The translations under genes and the position numbers were made by a program. Positions 25,428 to 25,636 of a stretch of 25,636 bases of DNA are shown here, in pieces. Position 1 is the first letter of the stretch; each line of letters starts with the position of its first letter. The DNA lies in contig CAISOQ010000342.1 of assembly GCA_903887095.1 (NCBI GenBank), positions 1 to 25,636 on the forward strand, written 5' to 3'. The notes beneath the pieces are model-generated. The model saw nothing but the letters and a program-made list of their open reading frames with translations. It was not told where the DNA came from and searched no databases. The stretch comes from an uncultured Flavobacteriia bacterium. Lineage in GTDB: Bacteria > Bacteroidota > Bacteroidia > Flavobacteriales_D > Crocinitomicaceae.

Positions 25428-25636
25428 CTAGTTGTCACACGCTTTTTGCAATTGCTTTAATTCTTCACCATTTTTAGCGGTATAGTCTTTGCATTCTTGC
25501 TTCTGCTGTAAGGCCAATTTTTTAATTTCAGCAGCCGTTTTCTCGTCAACGCCTCTTTGCAAGGAAACATAAAACGCCTGAGATTAGTCCGATGAAAAAT
25601 GCGCCCATTGGATTAACAAATCCTGCGGCTGGAGTA
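25428..25636 (-). pseudogene. Truncated, apparently frameshifted end of a membrane protein
   Basis: Two minus-strand frames overlap here. The first is open from the window edge (25635) to a TGA at 25548-25546 and encodes TPAAGFVNPMGAFFIGLISG and then VLCFLAKRR, a membrane helix. The second is open from after a TAA at 25586-25584 to a TAG at 25430-25428 and encodes a Lys/Glu/Gln-rich helical tail ending GEELKQLQKACDN, which has no ATG start of its own (only a TTG at 25562). The best reading is one protein whose helix continues into the charged tail, broken by a one-base indel; the AAAA run at 25571-25574 is a likely place. Alternatively the first frame is the end of a cut-short ammonium-transporter-like protein, since TPAAGFV resembles that family. 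The left part of the gene is outside the window, so this cannot be settled. Confidence 0.45.

Noticed and set aside
25546..25636. Confident call of an ammonium transporter (amt)
   Set aside because: Only about 29 residues are visible; TPAAGFV resembles that family but in it lies far from the C-terminus, so the stop here would not fit an intact gene.

Overview
The window looks like a chromosomal core region of a Bacteroidota bacterium, most likely of the order Flavobacteriales; phylum is fairly secure, order and family are inference. The evidence is the AT-rich sequence, the purH-mreB-mreC-mreD-mrdA-rodA gene order, the recurrent TAnnTTTG promoter box of the Bacteroidota primary sigma factor (seen upstream of at least six genes), the kynurenine genes kmo and kynU, and outer-membrane-type secreted proteins with a short SQ-ending signal peptide. 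I see no phage, insertion sequence, CRISPR array, tRNA or rRNA. No stretch over 300 bases lacks a gene; the longest gap is the 184-base divergent purH/response-regulator region.

Region 1 (1-12742, minus strand) is one long co-directional run. In order of transcription it reads purH, mreB, [terminator plus promoter-like element], mreC, mreD, mrdA, rodA, a class A penicillin-binding protein, scoA, scoB and a partial GT-C type membrane protein that runs off the left edge. mreC, mreD, mrdA and rodA are tightly coupled by 4-base overlaps. They encode the rod-shape elongation machinery: the MreB filament, the MreC/MreD scaffold, the PBP2 transpeptidase and the RodA glycosyltransferase. The class A PBP lies next in the run. 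The PBP1A stop overlaps the start of scoA by one base, so a central-carbon CoA-transferase is translationally tied to a cell-wall gene. scoA and scoB are separated by eight perfect copies of an 8-base repeat.

Region 2 (12927-17276, plus strand) holds an OmpR-type response regulator without an adjacent kinase, a dCMP deaminase-family enzyme, an S41 C-terminal processing peptidase and an unrecognised 518-residue single-pass membrane protein.

Region 3 (17273-22184, minus strand) is an apparent five-gene operon behind a TATCTTTG promoter: kynU, kmo, a secreted outer-membrane-like protein, an ArsC/Spx-family protein and an EamA transporter. The two enzymes turn kynurenine into 3-hydroxyanthranilate, the usual precursor for de novo NAD synthesis in this phylum. 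The last three genes are unexplained in that context.

Region 4 (22228-25636) holds a minus-strand TPR / coiled-coil / SpoIIE-type phosphatase, then hemL (plus) diverging from it across a 119-base region with two back-to-back promoter boxes. At the right edge are two abutting minus-strand reading frames that look like one membrane protein broken by a frameshift. Most of the window is ordinary housekeeping sequence; I did not find a clearly new multi-gene system. The items most worth a second look are the octamer repeat, the mreB/mreC terminator-promoter element, the unknown 518-residue protein and the frameshifted right edge.
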